A DNA stretch of 64,000 nucleotides. Source: Crotophaga sulcirostris (taxonomy: Eukaryota > Chordata > Aves > Cuculiformes > Crotophagidae). Under the pieces are notes generated by a model. That model was not told where the DNA came from and did not search any database. It saw nothing but the letters and a program-made list of their open reading frames with translations. The stretch is from the NCBI GenBank assembly GCA_013397455.1, contig VYZB01000026.1, forward strand, positions 1,689,139-1,753,138, written 5' to 3'. This document shows positions 63,453-64,000 of this stretch, piece after piece (positions within the stretch are counted from its first letter, which is position 1; each line of letters opens with the position of its first letter). A program made the position numbers and the translations under genes.

Positions 63453-64000
63453 GAAGGATTTAATTATGGAGTGAATTTTACCAAAAATATGTCACAGATG
63501 TTCCTCTAAAATGCATAACTTTAAATTAACATTTTCTGCAAATAAAAGTGATTCATCTTCAACTCCAGGTCTTCAACAAATTGTGTCATTTCTTACATGA
63601 TAATCAGTCACGATTTTAATTAGAGGTTGTCATTCACTCTTACATACCACTTCTTTGGCAGAGATCAAGTACGATTTTGTACAGCTGCTATCCTGATTCT
63701 CCTGCCATCTTTGGCCTGACTTTGAATAGCTTCCTCTTTTTTCTCTCTTTTTCAGATAATACTGCTTCTTCTTCTCACCCCCACTGAGCTGTAAAGAGTT
63801 TCAGTGCTGTGATATGGAATCATTGCTTCTGTAAGACCGAAGAAAAAAAAAACCCCGTTTCCACTGGATTCTGATCAAAGAGAATCATTTATAGGAGAGA
63901 TGCAGCAGAAACCTCAGGGAATTTTTTTTTTTTTTTCAGCAGCAAGACCATGTGAGATTGGAAAGACAAAGCACCAGACTTTCAAATCTGTTCAAAACTT
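63453..64000. other. Unique DNA at window end
   Basis: No recognised gene. Contains a run of 15 T (63922-63936) followed by CAGCAG, which resembles a splice acceptor but has no supporting exon evidence inside the window. Confidence 0.55.

Noticed and set aside
63922..63942. Poly-T followed by CAGCAG as a splice acceptor
   Set aside because: A homopolymer before CAG is common by chance, and no exon can be defined in the remaining bases of the window.
1..64000. tRNA, rRNA, snRNA genes, CRISPR arrays, operons
   Set aside because: No cloverleaf with B-box-like GGTTCGAATC, no conserved rRNA or snRNA block and no regularly spaced repeats were seen; the sequence is a vertebrate nuclear type.

Overview
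The window looks like a piece of a bird nuclear chromosome. The decisive evidence is several chicken-repeat-1 (CR1) LINEs, 5'-truncated and on both strands, carrying the bird-type 3' ends (a 'ggttggactcgatgatct' core followed by short ATTCTATG or ATACTGTG tandem tails). A solo LTR of an avian endogenous-retrovirus type supports this. The DNA is AT-rich and CpG-poor by eye, with no CpG island. I recognise no functional protein-coding gene, no tRNA, rRNA or snRNA gene, and no prokaryotic feature. The most economical reading is gene-poor intergenic or deep intronic DNA. The order of bird cannot be fixed from here; the abundance of the ATACTGTG-tailed CR1 type hints at a non-galliform lineage, but that is a guess.

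Layout. 1-25.8 kb is mostly unique AT-rich DNA with one short CR1 tail (4.7 kb) and an assembly gap (6619-6698). 25.8-37.7 kb is the CR1-rich core: a minus-strand ORF2 C-terminus (25.8-26.3 kb), an old degraded minus-strand copy (26.8-27.45 kb), a plus-strand copy with endonuclease and reverse-transcriptase remains but a large internal deletion (32.95-34.80 kb), a short plus-strand tail (35.8 kb) and a long minus-strand copy (35.9-37.7 kb). 37.7-47.4 kb is unique AT-rich DNA with short microsatellites. A CR1 tail at 47.4-47.6 kb is flanked by a 9-bp direct repeat. A well-formed minus-strand solo LTR lies at 49.9-50.6 kb. 50.6-61.3 kb is unique. The last 2.7 kb holds a possible hAT-type terminal fragment (61.35 kb), a second, less certain minus-strand LTR (61.9-62.7 kb) and a clear 227-bp tandem duplication (62997-63452).

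No set of genes here works together as a pathway. The biology visible is a record of transposition: several CR1 subfamilies of different age, solo LTRs left by recombination, and small local duplications. A few splice-site-bounded open stretches are listed as exon candidates, all at low confidence. I did not find an undescribed biological system.
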